Shown in pieces: positions 23,951 through 33,489 of a stretch of 64,000 bases of DNA (positions within the stretch are counted from its first letter, which is position 1; every line of letters begins with the position of its first letter). The stretch comes from Propionibacterium sp. oral taxon 192 str. F0372 (GTDB lineage Bacteria > Actinomycetota > Actinomycetes > Propionibacteriales > Propionibacteriaceae). The notes below the pieces were generated by a model. The model made no database searches and was not told where the DNA came from. It saw nothing but the letters and a program-made list of their open reading frames with translations. The position numbers and the translations under genes were made by a program. Location of the stretch: assembly GCF_000413315.1 (NCBI RefSeq), contig NZ_KE340297.1, positions 1 through 64,000 of the forward strand. The letters run 5' to 3'.

Positions 23951-25192
23951 TCAGCCATGCGATGGTACTGCGAGGTGGTGCCTGGTGAGGCCAGCATTGT
24001 TGCACCAAGACGGAAGCACAAAAGCCATGCCGAGGATGCTGATTCCGGCGAGCACAAGCGCAATGGCCGGCAACCCGATGACAGCTCCCAGAGCTCCACT
24101 GAGCGGATAAGTGATGAGGAAGCATGCATGCGAAAGGGAGAACTGCGCCGCGAACACCGCCGACCGGTTCCCATCGTCGCTGTTACGGCGTAGCAGGCGG
24201 GATGATGGCGTGAGAATGGCCGAGGTCGCGGCTCCCAGCAATGCCCAGATCACCAGCAGCGCGGTCCATTGCGGGGCACCACTCATCCAGCCGATGGCTC
24301 CGGCCGCGACGACCAGCAGGATGAGAAGAGCGATACCGCCGACGAACATCACCCGCCGGTCGGGGAGCGATTCGAGGAGTTTCGGCATCCCGAGCGCGAC
24401 GAGCATTGACCCACCGCCGTAGGTACCCAGTAGCAGGGCGACGTCAGATTGCGGGCGTCCAAGATCGTTTTGGACGAGAACGACGGTATTCACAATCACC
24501 ATCGCGGTTGCGGTCGCGACCACGAGGTGCAATCCCAACAGCCCGCGCAAATCGGAACTCGCCCAGAACACACGTGCGCCGCGAGTGAGACGATCGAAGA
24601 ATCTGGCCGGGGCGGGCGGGTCGATGTACGGGAACCGGGATGCGATCACCAACGCAGCGGATGCGAGGAACCCGAGCGCGGTGCCGACGAAGAGGTTGTG
24701 ATAGCTGATGACCGTCAGCAGAACAGTTGCGAGCATCGGGCTCACGAGCGACTCAAGATCGTAGGCCAGACGCGACAGCGACAGAGCACGGGTGTATTCA
24801 CCTTCGTCGGGCAGCACCGACACGATGACAGCCTGGAACATCGGTGTGAAAGTCGCGGATGCGGATTGAAGCAAGAAGATCAGGGCATAGATCTGCCATA
24901 CCTCGGTCACGAACGGCAGCAAAATCGCGGCAGCGGCCCGAAGGAGATCTGCGCCGATGAGTACCGGCTTGCGGGGCAGGCGGGCGACCAGTGCGGTGGT
25001 GATCGGCGACATCACGACGTAGGCAATCATCTTGATCGTCATCGCCAGGCCCATCACGATCCCGGCGTCGCTACCCGCGACTTCGAAAGCGAGGAGCCCG
25101 AGCACGATGGTGAGCAGGCCGGTACCGAGTAAGGCGATGATCTGCGCGCTGAACAGTTTCGCGTAGGTCGGGTTCCGGAGAATGGCGAGCAT
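23951..25192 (-). CDS. MFS transporter
   Basis: A 413-residue major facilitator with about 12 hydrophobic helices, beginning LRNPTYAKLFSAQIIALLGTGLLTIVLGLLAFEVA and a loop-2/3 region reading PITTALVARLPRKPVL. This branch resembles the MFS_1/MFS_3 exporters that are often paired with an ArsR regulator. It is downstream of the ArsR gene by 36 bp and almost surely in its operon. The substrate (metal ion or drug) is unknown. Confidence 0.85.
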   Translation of the reverse strand: MLAILRNPTYAKLFSAQIIALLGTGLLTIVLGLLAFEVAGSDAGIVMGLAMTIKMIAYVVMSPITTALVARLPRKPVLIGADLLRAAAAILLPFVTEVWQIYALIFLLQSASATFTPMFQAVIVSVLPDEGEYTRALSLSRLAYDLESLVSPMLATVLLTVISYHNLFVGTALGFLASAALVIASRFPYIDPPAPARFFDRLTRGARVFWASSDLRGLLGLHLVVATATAMVIVNTVVLVQNDLGRPQSDVALLLGTYGGGSMLVALGMPKLLESLPDRRVMFVGGIALLILLVVAAGAIGWMSGAPQWTALLVIWALLGAATSAILTPSSRLLRRNSDDGNRSAVFAAQFSLSHACFLITYPLSGALGAVIGLPAIALVLAGISILGMAFVLPSWCNNAGLTRHHLAVPSHG

Positions 25193-25228
25193 GAGGGGAC
25201 CTAACGATCGTGGGAAACAGGCATCGGG

Positions 25229-25597
25229 CTACTGCTGCTGGGGCGCGTGATGGTGGGGCGGGATCTGCCCATTCGCGATGGCGTGCTCCGCCTGCTTGAT
25301 CGCCTCAATGACGAGCGTGACGGCATGCTCGTCGGTAAGCCGGTAAAGCACGCTCGTACCCTCGTGGCGGGTCGTGACCATCCGGGCCATTCGCAACCGC
25401 GCCAGATGCTGTGAAACCCCTGAGGGCTTCTTCCCGACGATCTCCGCGAGGGCGTTCACCGGCAGTTCATCGGCCTGTCGCAGCGCGAGCACGATCCTGA
25501 TCCGCGTCGGATCGGACAACAACCCGAGCACCTCAGCAGCCAGGGAGACGTACTCCGGCGACGGCTCAGCTCCGTCAACCTCCTTATATGCATCCAT
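25229..25597 (-). CDS. ArsR/SmtB family metalloregulator
   Basis: A 122-residue winged-helix repressor: LLSDPTRIRIVLALRQADEL (helix 2-3), VGKKPSGVSQHLARLRMARM (recognition helix) and the wing TRHEGTSVLYRLTDEH. There is no CVC motif of the classical As site; instead the C-terminus has E-x-x-x-x-A-E-H and a HHHAP tail, similar to the alpha-5 His/Asp/Glu sites of the NmtR/CzrA group, which sense Ni, Co or Zn. It precedes the MFS gene. A 13-bp palindrome upstream is a likely operator, and the ATG lies 6 nt from TAATAT (leaderless type). Confidence 0.87.
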   Translation of the reverse strand: MDAYKEVDGAEPSPEYVSLAAEVLGLLSDPTRIRIVLALRQADELPVNALAEIVGKKPSGVSQHLARLRMARMVTTRHEGTSVLYRLTDEHAVTLVIEAIKQAEHAIANGQIPPHHHAPQQQ

Positions 25598-25603
25598 ACG
25601 CAG

Positions 25604-25630
25604 ATATTAACACTAAGATTCGTTCCGAAT
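25604..25630 (-). promoter_or_regulatory. ArsR promoter with candidate operator palindrome
   Basis: The perfect palindrome ATTCGTTCCGAAT (25618-25630) stands immediately upstream of a minus-strand -10-like TAATAT (25604-25609), which is 6 nt from the arsR ATG. A repressor bound there would cover the spacer between -35 and -10, fitting autoregulation. Confidence 0.5.
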
Positions 25631-25750
25631 GCTGCCGCTGCGGTGCACCCTGCCGACGTCACTACACCCGGTGAGCTGCAGCCTGCCATCTTCCCTAACC
25701 GGAACAGGAATAACCCGCCTGAACCGCTTGGGAAGCACCAGCGTTTTCTG

Positions 25751-25853
25751 CCTGCTGCACCGATGCGATCCTTTTGACCCGTTCAACAGCGAACGAAACG
25801 TAACACCAGCTTTGGACCAGATCGCTGCCCTGCTCGGCGACCTGACCTGCGCA
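25751..25853. repeat. Left direct repeat of genomic island
   Basis: These 103 bp match 37831-37933 in the same orientation with 7 differences (about 93% identity). Both copies are followed by a GCCCC...GGGGC hairpin and a stretch resembling the tRNA-Ala 3' end (CTACGTGGACCTAG here, CTATGTGGAGCTAAG at the right). This marks the left edge of the island. Confidence 0.75.
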
Positions 25854-25889
25854 CCGAAGGAACGAAGATGCCCCATCACGGACGGGGCA

Positions 25890-26335
25890 TATGCTTTCGA
25901 ACTTCTCAACCTACGTGGACCTAGCGGGAGGCTTGTCGAAACTTGCCCCGCCGGTGATCCAGATGGTGCAGCGCATCGGATCGTCCGCAGCCGACAACGC
26001 CAAGCGCACAGTAGGTGCCCCGAGTATCCGAAGAACTACTTGCACCGGGACGGAACCGCCTACCGCTCAGGCCGGTCTCGCAAGCAGTGGCCAGGCAGGT
26101 CGGCATCGGGCACCAGCACCTGTCGCGCCTACTGCGTGAGCGCGGCGTCGTGCTCCGCAATCAAGTCCCCTTCTATGGCCGAGATCCGACTGCTGGGCAT
26201 CATGTACGAGCAAGGAGCATCGCTCGATCGGGTGGAACAGAGGTGAGGTACGCGGCGAGGACCGTCCGAGAGCACTTGCTTCGCGTCGGCTTCTCCATAA
26301 GAGTGACTCCCGGAGCGAAGACACCTCACCCGCGA
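25890..26335 (+). pseudogene. Remnant of recombinase-associated HTH protein
   Basis: Plus-strand fragments in different frames spell parts of a two-HTH resolvase/recombinase-like protein: AVARQVGIGHQHLSRLLRERGVVLRNQ (about 26085-26165), then in another frame AEIRLLGIMYEQGASLDRV and in the first frame again AARTVREHLLRVGFSIR. Such proteins accompany large serine recombinases in actinobacterial mobile elements. Frames switch at least twice, so it is broken. The first ~130 nt are unassigned. Judged by eye only. Confidence 0.45.
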
Positions 26336-26389
26336 TGAGTCACCCGACGCGTCTGGTACCGACTTGGATTCACGAGCTGCCGTGGGTCT

Positions 26390-29006
26390 CTAGAAACCAT
26401 AGAGATGTTGACGCGCGTCGAACTCTGCTGGTACTCCTTCGAGAAGATTCTCGACATGTGAACGAATAGCCACGTCGTCCAGACATCCAATCCCGTCTCT
26501 AGCTGCCCCCTGTTCTGACCATCTCCTTCGGGAGCCACGATCAACTCGGCATCACCAAGCACAGGAACGTTCGCATTGTGAGTACTCGCGATGATCTGAC
26601 GCTTACCTTTCAGACTTCGAAGGTTGGTGACGATGCCGTCATAGACGAACCGTTTGTCGAGATCATCCTCGGGTTGATCGATCACGAGCGGAGCGTTCGT
26701 CGATGCGCCGAGCAGGAGAAGGAGCAAGGCGGTCGCGCGCTGCCCCTTCAACAGATCAGCCATCTTCGTGAACTCACGCGTGCCTGTTCCTGCCCGCACA
26801 TCCAGCTGCACCTCCACAGCTTACCCAACCGATTGCTCCTCGAGCTGGCGAAAAGAGGCTCACCGGCCTCAAGCAGAGCTCGCACCTGCGCGCCGGTGAT
26901 CGAGAACTGTGCGCTCAGTTCCGACTTTCCGTATCGCGCCGCCTGCACGAAGGCGCGCGTTGAGAAGTTCTCCTGGTCGATAGCAGCCATGATGTGATTG
27001 CGGTGGCTGGAGATGGGCTGCTCGATCAACGACTTGATGTGCTTCCGATCCGACGTGGGGACCGGTTTCACGATCACGACTCCGCCGGTCACGGCGTTCG
27101 CGGCACGAATCGCCTCGGCCAGCTCTCGTGCCCTGTCGTTCTCGTGGTCTACGGAGCTCCTGCAGCGGGGTGTCCCGCTTGGTTTGCAGGCTCTGAAGGC
27201 TTTTGGCAATGCCGACGCGGCGAAGCTCCTTGAGTTTCAATGTCTCCAGCGCTCTAGTCGCGTCGAGGTACTTATTGGGCTCCAATCCCTCCTTCTCAAG
27301 CTTGCGAAGAACCTCATTGTGCTCGTCGCGCTGCTCGCGAACTGCGTCCGACCATTCGGTCTTCGCTGTCTCGATCTCTGAGGATGCTACTTCGAGCACC
27401 ACGCGGGCCTCAGCCGCAAGTCTCTTAAGTTACGGTCAATGCATCCTGCGCGCTCCTGAGATAGTCAAATCTGGGTGAGTCATCGATATTCTCGAACGCT
27501 GCCTCCAGCTTCGTGATCAGCTGAGGGTCCGTGAGGGCCGTCAACGATTCCTGAGCCGTGGTCACACGCGCCGTTGCCTCGGTGAACACCGCTTCGTCCT
27601 GGGTGAGTCGCGTTACCTCCTTGAGCCGAGTTGACACGTCCGTGTCGTTATAGCGCCGCACCTGCTCCTCAAGTCGGGGAATGTCCGTTAGCTCTTCTTT
27701 GAGCTGAGTTTGCTCCTAATTCTGCACGAGTCAGCTTTTCTCGGTTCAACTTGAGCTTGTCCAAAGTGTCGATGCGCTCGGTAGTCAGCTCGCCATTCCC
27801 TTGAAATCGCTGCAGCATGCTCGCGATCTTCGAGCTGTCGTTCTTCAGTTCGGCAAGCTCGTGCTGTCCGAAGATCTCCACGTTTGCGACGACGTCGATC
27901 GGTCGGAGGTTAGTGGCAGTACCGCTCTCGTCTTTTACTGCCGGAGGATTGTTGACGGAGCGTTCGATGGTGAATGTGCGCACGGACGGCGAAGTGGTCT
28001 CGACAAGCAGCTTCACAACAGTACCTGACTTGAACACGCTGCTCACGATGCCGTCATGGTCTCGTTTCGCCTCTGCGCCAATCGGAGTGAGGCCCAGCAC
28101 GAATCGGAGACTCTCGATGGCCGTCGACTTCCCAGTTCCTCGTCCTCCGATGAGTGTCGTTAGATCTGTAGAAAGCGGGATCGTCACACCGTCCAGAAAG
28201 CCGCCAACCCATAAAATCTCTTTCAGGGTGGGGCGCGCTTGGATCGCGGGATCTTCCAACGAGACTCGGGTCTCAGGAGTTCGGACGGCGAGCTTGCGGC
28301 TGTCCACGGAAAGGCGGCTGCCCTTGAACCAGCAGCTTGCGCCCTGGCTCTGGAACGCGGCGGGCTCCGTCACGTCGTCGGCATGGATCACGGCAAGCGG
28401 GTGAGCCCTATCGCAGGGCTTGGTGCCGTTGAGGATCACCACCTGGTCGGTGCCATCTTGTTGGCTCGGCGTGATGCCGAGTCATGAAAGTCGGGGTGCT
28501 TAATCTTGGTGACAAGTGGCTGTCCAGCGCGGCCGGTCAGGAGGCCGCTGTTCGGGACCTTGACGTGGGCAGGAATCACGAGCACGCCCTGCACGGTCAT
28601 CTTCTCAAGGATGTCAGTGAACGACGCGCCGGTTGTTCCATTGACGCAGCCAGGTGCAACATCGCACATCCCAATCGCAGCGTTAATCGTCGCTGCGCTG
28701 GTGCCTGCCTCGAAGATCACGAGGATATGGATGCCCTCGCTGGAGTTCGCTTCGAAGCCGGGAAGGGCAACGATGTCCCGATTGGCTGCATCATGGATGA
28801 GCTAAAGTGCCGAATCAACCTTCCAGTGATCCGTGACCGCGAACAACTCGATACCCTGCGCCTTGCACTCGTCGAGTAGCGCCGTGTTGTAGTCAGCCTC
28901 AGCACTGTACCTGGCCGACGGCGCGTTCTTCCCTTGGTACTCGTAGGGGGTTCACCTGGAGTGCAGCCCGCACCCATCGTGCTCCCGACCCTGCCTTGTC
29001 GTTCAT
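26390..29006 (-). pseudogene. Broken TrlF-type PHP-AAA ATPase
   Basis: The minus strand holds a ~2.6-kb gene starting MNDKAGSGARWVRAALQVNP at 29006 and ending QHLYGF at 26390, split across frames. The N-terminal third is a PHP-like domain (FAVTDHWKVD; VLVIPAHVKVPNSGL), the middle has Walker A (GGRGTGKSTAIESL) and a coiled coil, and the C-terminus has Walker B (PLVIDQPEDDLDKRFV) and IIASTHNANVPVLGDAELI, as in TrlF family ATPases of defence islands. Frames change near 28945, 28480, 27715, 27428, 27165, 26820 and 26516, and there is an in-frame TAG near 28803. At least two breaks lie in C/G runs. The product cannot be functional. Confidence 0.85.
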
Positions 29007-29087
29007 CTCATCTCCCAATCCTTTTCAGAGCTGAGGGCCTTCATCGCCCACGCCCGCGTTTACGTCTCTATCTCTGGCGGTAGGCAC

Positions 29088-29105
29088 CAGCCGATCAGTC
29101 GGCTG
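29088..29105 (-). terminator. Hairpin after the defence operon
   Basis: A perfect 7-bp stem with 4-nt loop (CAGCCGA TCAG TCGGCTG) lies about 30 nt past the stop of the ApeA-like gene and about 80 nt before the trlF pseudogene. There is no T tract, so termination is uncertain; it may protect the 3' end. Confidence 0.35.
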
Positions 29106-29133
29106 CACGCAGTATGAATTCTTCGCCATGACC

Positions 29134-30576
29134 TCAGCGATCCTCCTTCCTGGCTGCGCGTTCTTGCGCGCTACAGGGAACGCCAAGCAGCCGGAGAGCT
29201 TCAGATCGTACCGCCCGCTCGAGGATGTCGGCTACGATCACGAGATGCTGTGGTTCGAATGATTCTGAGCCGTGCGACAGAGCATTACGGGCTCTCGTGA
29301 GGGCGGACTGAAGCGTAAGGGTTACCTTGCCGGTGTCCTTCTGCCTCACGGCCTTGATTAGTTCAGTAGTTTCAAGCTCTTTCGAGACCACGTCTGGCAG
29401 TCGCCGCAGCAGATCGGCAAGCGCCGAGTCAAGACCCTGCTGAGCCTCCCGACGGAGATTCTTGTTGACGAATTTGAAATCGGCCTTCCCGAGAAGCTCT
29501 TGGGCACGCGCCAGTACGTCCTTCCGCTTGGCGCTGTACTTCTCATTATCGACCTGATGCTTGGCACGATTCTCGAAGCCGTACGAACCCTCCAGCGCCT
29601 GTAGTAGAAGCAGGAACCGCGAGCGGGGATGCCGGTCGGTAGCGTTCACCATCGCGCCATAGGTCTCAAAGAGGGGGTGCCTGTCGTCAATCTTTTGCCG
29701 CCAGGCACGCAGTAGGTCGAGCAGGCTTAGGTTGTCGCTCGCAAGGTTGACCGCCGAACGGATCTCCTCGACGGCAGCGCAGTTTGAGTTGACGGGCAGG
29801 TGCGTAATATCCCAGCCGAACACCTGATCACGGCACGGGCGCGGAGCGGCGCTATCGACCGCCGCAAGAAGGTACCGAACCTCACATGGAGCACCCGTCA
29901 TGAGTGAGATAAGTTGGCGGAGCGGGCGCACCCACTCAAACCACCAATCGACAATCGCCAATGGCTGGTCTGAACTGAGGTGCAGGACGGGGCAAAAGAC
30001 CATCCGGAACTCATATCTGCCAAACGGGTAAACTCTGTATTCGTAGTTGAAAGTCATCGACTGACCATCCCCACTCCAGGTGAATCTTGCGTCATTGTTA
30101 ACGGTGACTTCGTAGATTGGCTCGTCATCGGCATTCTTCGGCATTTTGACGCACGAGATTGGGACGGCCCCCACGACCGATTCCAGTCCCTCCATCTGGA
30201 GCTCAATAGCGGCGTATTTCCGATGCTCCGAGGTACCAAATGGGTCACGCGACAGGGCCGCGAAGGCACCCATGGCTCGACCGCTTTCTGGGAGGCAGCT
30301 GAGTTCACCGTTCATCAGGGCAACGTAGGCACCGCTTGAGAGCCGACCCGTGAAGACGTTGAAGCTGTGACACTGTGGGAACGTAGCAACTCCGTCCACC
30401 CACTTGATTGGTAGGTCACCGTGCAGAATCCCAGTAGGGTACTTCCCCTGCTCAACAGTCAGGAATCCCGGAATCTCCAGGTGGCCACCCTTACGATTGG
30501 GTACCTGCCATGTGCAAGGGTACTCGCCGGTATTAAACGGAAGCCTGACTACTGGGGTGTCCTTGGCTGGCTTCAT
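29134..30576 (-). CDS. ApeA-like HEPN defence protein
   Basis: A 480-residue soluble protein with an ApeA-type N-terminal domain (residues ~1-280, EYPCTWQVPNRKGG...) and a C-terminal HEPN domain. The HEPN catalytic motif R-x4-H is present as RNALSH (R430, H435) after an all-helical stretch with SRFLLLLQALEGSYGF. ApeA of Enterobacteria is a single-gene anti-phage protein thought to act by HEPN RNase activity and abortive infection. Here its ATG overlaps the qatD stop by 4 nt, so it is the fifth gene of the Qat operon rather than a stand-alone system. Family calls are from motif reading; RNase activity is inferred. Confidence 0.75.
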   Translation of the reverse strand: MKPAKDTPVVRLPFNTGEYPCTWQVPNRKGGHLEIPGFLTVEQGKYPTGILHGDLPIKWVDGVATFPQCHSFNVFTGRLSSGAYVALMNGELSCLPESGRAMGAFAALSRDPFGTSEHRKYAAIELQMEGLESVVGAVPISCVKMPKNADDEPIYEVTVNNDARFTWSGDGQSMTFNYEYRVYPFGRYEFRMVFCPVLHLSSDQPLAIVDWWFEWVRPLRQLISLMTGAPCEVRYLLAAVDSAAPRPCRDQVFGWDITHLPVNSNCAAVEEIRSAVNLASDNLSLLDLLRAWRQKIDDRHPLFETYGAMVNATDRHPRSRFLLLLQALEGSYGFENRAKHQVDNEKYSAKRKDVLARAQELLGKADFKFVNKNLRREAQQGLDSALADLLRRLPDVVSKELETTELIKAVRQKDTGKVTLTLQSALTRARNALSHGSESFEPQHLVIVADILERAVRSEALRLLGVPCSAQERAARKEDR

Positions 30577-31361
30577 CGTGGCGCTCCGTTCGCACGCGCA
30601 AAAGCGAGCATTCGTCGAACAGCAGTCGGGAAAAGGCCCTCAACTTTCATCTCGTCGACAAGACGGGCTAGATTCGTCCAGATTTGCCCGCGGACAGCTC
30701 GGACGTCAACGCTGTAGATCTTCGCCAGGGCCTGTTCAACGTCGTCGACGGAACCTGGCTGTCTTGGCGTAGTGGATGTGCGGTCACCGGAGGGATGGTC
30801 GGTCTCAGTGAGAATCCGCTCAAGCGGGATCAGCGAGACATCGCCCGGGTACTTCATGCCTGCGGCGTTGACCGAGAACCAACAACCGAGTTCAATTGCC
30901 TTCAACGTCTCGGTCTTGCTGCCACGCCACCAGTGGAGCACGGCACCCTGAATCGGCGTACGCTCCAGCGCGTCAAGGATGCGGTCCGATGCTCCCGAAC
31001 TATGGATAGAAGCAATACGCGACGTAGCCTGAAGCGCACCAAGCACCGATGTGAACACCTTCTTCTGATCAACAATGGGCACCTTTGAGCGTCCATCCAG
31101 TCCGATCTCACTCACGAAGCCCGTCGACGCGAGTAGCGAGGTAAACCTCTCAGCATTGAAACCCTGCTGCGCCTGCACCACTCCTGGATGGCAGCCAACG
31201 CCCCAGATCGTGACCTGATCACGACGAGCCATGACGGACTCGTATTCTTCCAATGACCGGGTCGCTGCGAACACAACCGCGCCGAGTCGCTCAAGGTCGG
31301 CCGGGCGGGTCTTCGGGTCGATATGCGCATGCAGATCGAGCGGGGGAAGTTGGGGTGCCAT
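30573..31361 (-). CDS. qatD: QatD, TatD-like metallo-nuclease
   Basis: A 262-residue TIM-barrel protein of the TatD family. All expected metal ligands are visible: HAH at residues 11-13, E85 in SEIGLDG, H120 in SIHSSG, H143 in LHWWRG and D188 in TETDHPSGD. TatD enzymes are DNases or phosphodiesterases. In Qat (QatABCD), a defence system found by Gao and co-workers in 2020, QatD is required for phage protection. The start overlaps the qatC stop by one base (TGATG) and the stop overlaps the ApeA-like gene. The barrel is complete, so the enzyme is probably active. Confidence 0.85.
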   Translation of the reverse strand: MAPQLPPLDLHAHIDPKTRPADLERLGAVVFAATRSLEEYESVMARRDQVTIWGVGCHPGVVQAQQGFNAERFTSLLASTGFVSEIGLDGRSKVPIVDQKKVFTSVLGALQATSRIASIHSSGASDRILDALERTPIQGAVLHWWRGSKTETLKAIELGCWFSVNAAGMKYPGDVSLIPLERILTETDHPSGDRTSTTPRQPGSVDDVEQALAKIYSVDVRAVRGQIWTNLARLVDEMKVEGLFPTAVRRMLAFARANGAPR

Positions 31362-32659
31362 CAGAAAAGTCCCCGCAGTTCATCGACACCGCGCTGAGAC
31401 AGTGCACGCGCATCCTGAGCAGGGTAACCCTCCGGCAGCGACATTGCCATCACGTCGCGTTGACGGATGCCCCGGTCAACGAAATCGCGGAGCGGCTCAA
31501 CGATCGACTTCTGCCGGACGAATGTGTAATACCTACCGTTTGCATCATCGGAAAGATAGATAGTTGCATCTGGAATGCCAGCGGCGTTGAATGCTGCTCG
31601 ACGAACAAGGCAGCCGAAGCAGACACCGCAAGAAGAGCCAGCCGACGCGCGGCTATAACGCGCGTCGGTGTGCGAGCAGGAGTTTGTACTGCTTAGGTAA
31701 CTTGAGGCAGCATCCACGCCGACTACATCTGCCACACGGCGGAACATCTCACCCTTCGTGAGAGTCTCGAAGGGGTTCTCGATGAGGCCATGGCCACCCA
31801 CGCTCTGCATCAGTGCAGACAACTCACGCAGGAAGCGGGGATGGGTAGTGTGCGTTGACAGTGCACCGCGCCGGTCGGGGCCAAGTGGCGGGTTCAGCGA
31901 GGCGAATCCGTTTTCGGGAATCCAAAGCGTTGAACCAGCACGCTCAGCGACGGCAAGACCAAGTGCAAGGAAGAGTAGCGAGCGCGAGCGGGTCGACGTC
32001 TCACTTCGGAACGATGAGCCGTCAAGACGTTTTGATAGGCGATGAAGATGGAACTGATGATGCACCTGGCGGATGCCAGGAACCAATTCCTTAATTGCTC
32101 TGACGATGCGTTGCTGCACCGGGGAGATTACGGTTGAGCTGTACTGAGAGACCAACGACTGAGAGTGATCCCCGCTCAGCTCGGATGCGGACAACAACGC
32201 GCCAGCGGCAGAGTCGGCACCTCCGCTTAAAAGCACCGTCCGGTCGTGGTGCTGCCCCTCGATCGGCAAGTCGACCCCCACAGAGACGGGAGCCTGTGCA
32301 AAGCTGAATACCCAGTGGTCACCCGACAAAAAACCGACTATGCGGGCCAACTGCTCGGCGTGCGTAGTCCATATGCCTATATCGTCTACCTCCACCGTGA
32401 GATCGAAGTCTCGGGCATTCCAGTTGGATCCCCAGGCCTTGCGATACACTGATCGATCGGCAGCCAGCACAGCAAGGGCGATACGGACGAGGTCAACATT
32501 GCGTGGATGCACCGCGCCAAGAATCGCAAGGTACGGATCGACGCCACCGGAAAAGTTAGTGCGGCCGTTACGGGTCCAGAGGAAGACCTCGTCAAAGCTA
32601 CCGTTCTGCAAGGCGTTATCAGCGGTGGTCTCAGAGAGGGTAAGCAACAACCGGCTCAT
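31361..32659 (-). CDS. qatC: QatC, QueC-like PP-loop enzyme
   Basis: A 432-residue relative of QueC (7-cyano-7-deazaguanine synthase). The ATP-binding PP-loop reads LLSGGADSAAGA (residues 143-154), and four cysteines near the C-terminus (C328, C344, C347, C350 in SSCGVCFGCLVRR) match the zinc site of QueC. It has an extra N-terminal ~140 residues not found in housekeeping QueC. No queuosine biosynthesis genes are nearby, so a role in modifying nucleic acid or protein in the Qat system is more likely than tRNA biosynthesis. Starts in a 4-nt overlap with qatB. Confidence 0.86.
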   Translation of the reverse strand: MSRLLLTLSETTADNALQNGSFDEVFLWTRNGRTNFSGGVDPYLAILGAVHPRNVDLVRIALAVLAADRSVYRKAWGSNWNARDFDLTVEVDDIGIWTTHAEQLARIVGFLSGDHWVFSFAQAPVSVGVDLPIEGQHHDRTVLLSGGADSAAGALLSASELSGDHSQSLVSQYSSTVISPVQQRIVRAIKELVPGIRQVHHQFHLHRLSKRLDGSSFRSETSTRSRSLLFLALGLAVAERAGSTLWIPENGFASLNPPLGPDRRGALSTHTTHPRFLRELSALMQSVGGHGLIENPFETLTKGEMFRRVADVVGVDAASSYLSSTNSCSHTDARYSRASAGSSCGVCFGCLVRRAAFNAAGIPDATIYLSDDANGRYYTFVRQKSIVEPLRDFVDRGIRQRDVMAMSLPEGYPAQDARALSQRGVDELRGLF

Positions 32660-33489
32660 GACGTGACTCCGAAGATCTGCCCGATATCCCGGATGCCATT
32701 CTCGATTGCCTGCGCCATCTGCTGCTCGGTTGCGCCACCTGGGTTCAGGGTTGCTTGCGCCGCGTATTCTGCCGCGACGTCACGGATCTGACGCTCCAGG
32801 TGGCGGCGCATCTCAAAGCTGACATCCCTGGCGTAGATCGTCGCTGACACCTCGGTCAGCGCGGTCTCCGCAATCATCGTTTCGATCGATTTCCTGACGA
32901 CGTCCTCTGGTGTTGGCGAATGATCCTCCGGCTGCTCCAGGATCCACTCAACGACGGTCGCGACAATATCGCGTTCCTCGGCATCCGCAAGTGTGCTGTC
33001 GGCCTGGGTCTCAAAGGCAGTCTCGACGATCTTGAGCCCGACGGCGACGGGATCGCCAAGCGACTGCAGTTCGTCGTAGTTGAGGCCAGCCTCGCGCAGG
33101 GCCTCCCGGTTGCCGGACGAATAAGCAAGTGCCAATATTCCGGCCCGCCCAGCTGCTCGTGATACCCGACCAACAGAGCGGGTGACGCCGCCCGACGGAC
33201 GACCGCCCCCTCCACCTCGGGAACCGCCACCAGCACCGCCATGGCCGTCGCTATGCCCACCGCGCGAATTGATTAGGACGCGAAGCGCGGGCACGAGGTC
33301 TACTCGCGGCTGCCCCGGAGTTCCGGGGCGCGGCTTATCAGAAGGGCGCTCGGCTCCATCCGCGCTCTCTGAGTCGGTGCCGTCAGTGACTTCTGGCCTG
33401 TCCCCGGCATCAAGCCATGCCGCAATGTTATCGCGGAGATCACCTGCGTCCTTACCGCTGCTGCCGCTAAATGAGTTGCTAGTTCCCAT
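32656..33489 (-). CDS. qatB: QatB
   Basis: A 277-residue protein starting MGTSNSFSGSSGK. The N-terminal ~100 residues are polar and glycine-rich (GGHSDGHGGAGGGSRGGGGG), the C-terminal part is helical (VVATVVEWILEQPEDHSPT; EMRRHLERQIRDVAAEYAAQ). It has no known enzymatic motif. It is called QatB from its place between the KAP ATPase and the QueC-like gene and from its general character. The ATG at 33489 overlaps the end of qatA by 11 nt; a longer frame that would overlap qatA by 89 nt is less likely. Confidence 0.75.
   Translation of the reverse strand: MGTSNSFSGSSGKDAGDLRDNIAAWLDAGDRPEVTDGTDSESADGAERPSDKPRPGTPGQPRVDLVPALRVLINSRGGHSDGHGGAGGGSRGGGGGRPSGGVTRSVGRVSRAAGRAGILALAYSSGNREALREAGLNYDELQSLGDPVAVGLKIVETAFETQADSTLADAEERDIVATVVEWILEQPEDHSPTPEDVVRKSIETMIAETALTEVSATIYARDVSFEMRRHLERQIRDVAAEYAAQATLNPGGATEQQMAQAIENGIRDIGQIFGVTS

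Noticed and set aside
25629-26246. 205-codon plus-strand frame
   Set aside because: It runs through the left direct repeat and mixes frames of the HTH remnant; no coherent protein.
28484-28879. 131-codon plus-strand frame
   Set aside because: Antisense of the PHP part of the trlF pseudogene.
26390-29006. TrlF frameshifts as sequencing errors
   Set aside because: Considered, but seven breaks plus a stop within 2.6 kb while all flanking genes stay in frame is better explained by true decay.
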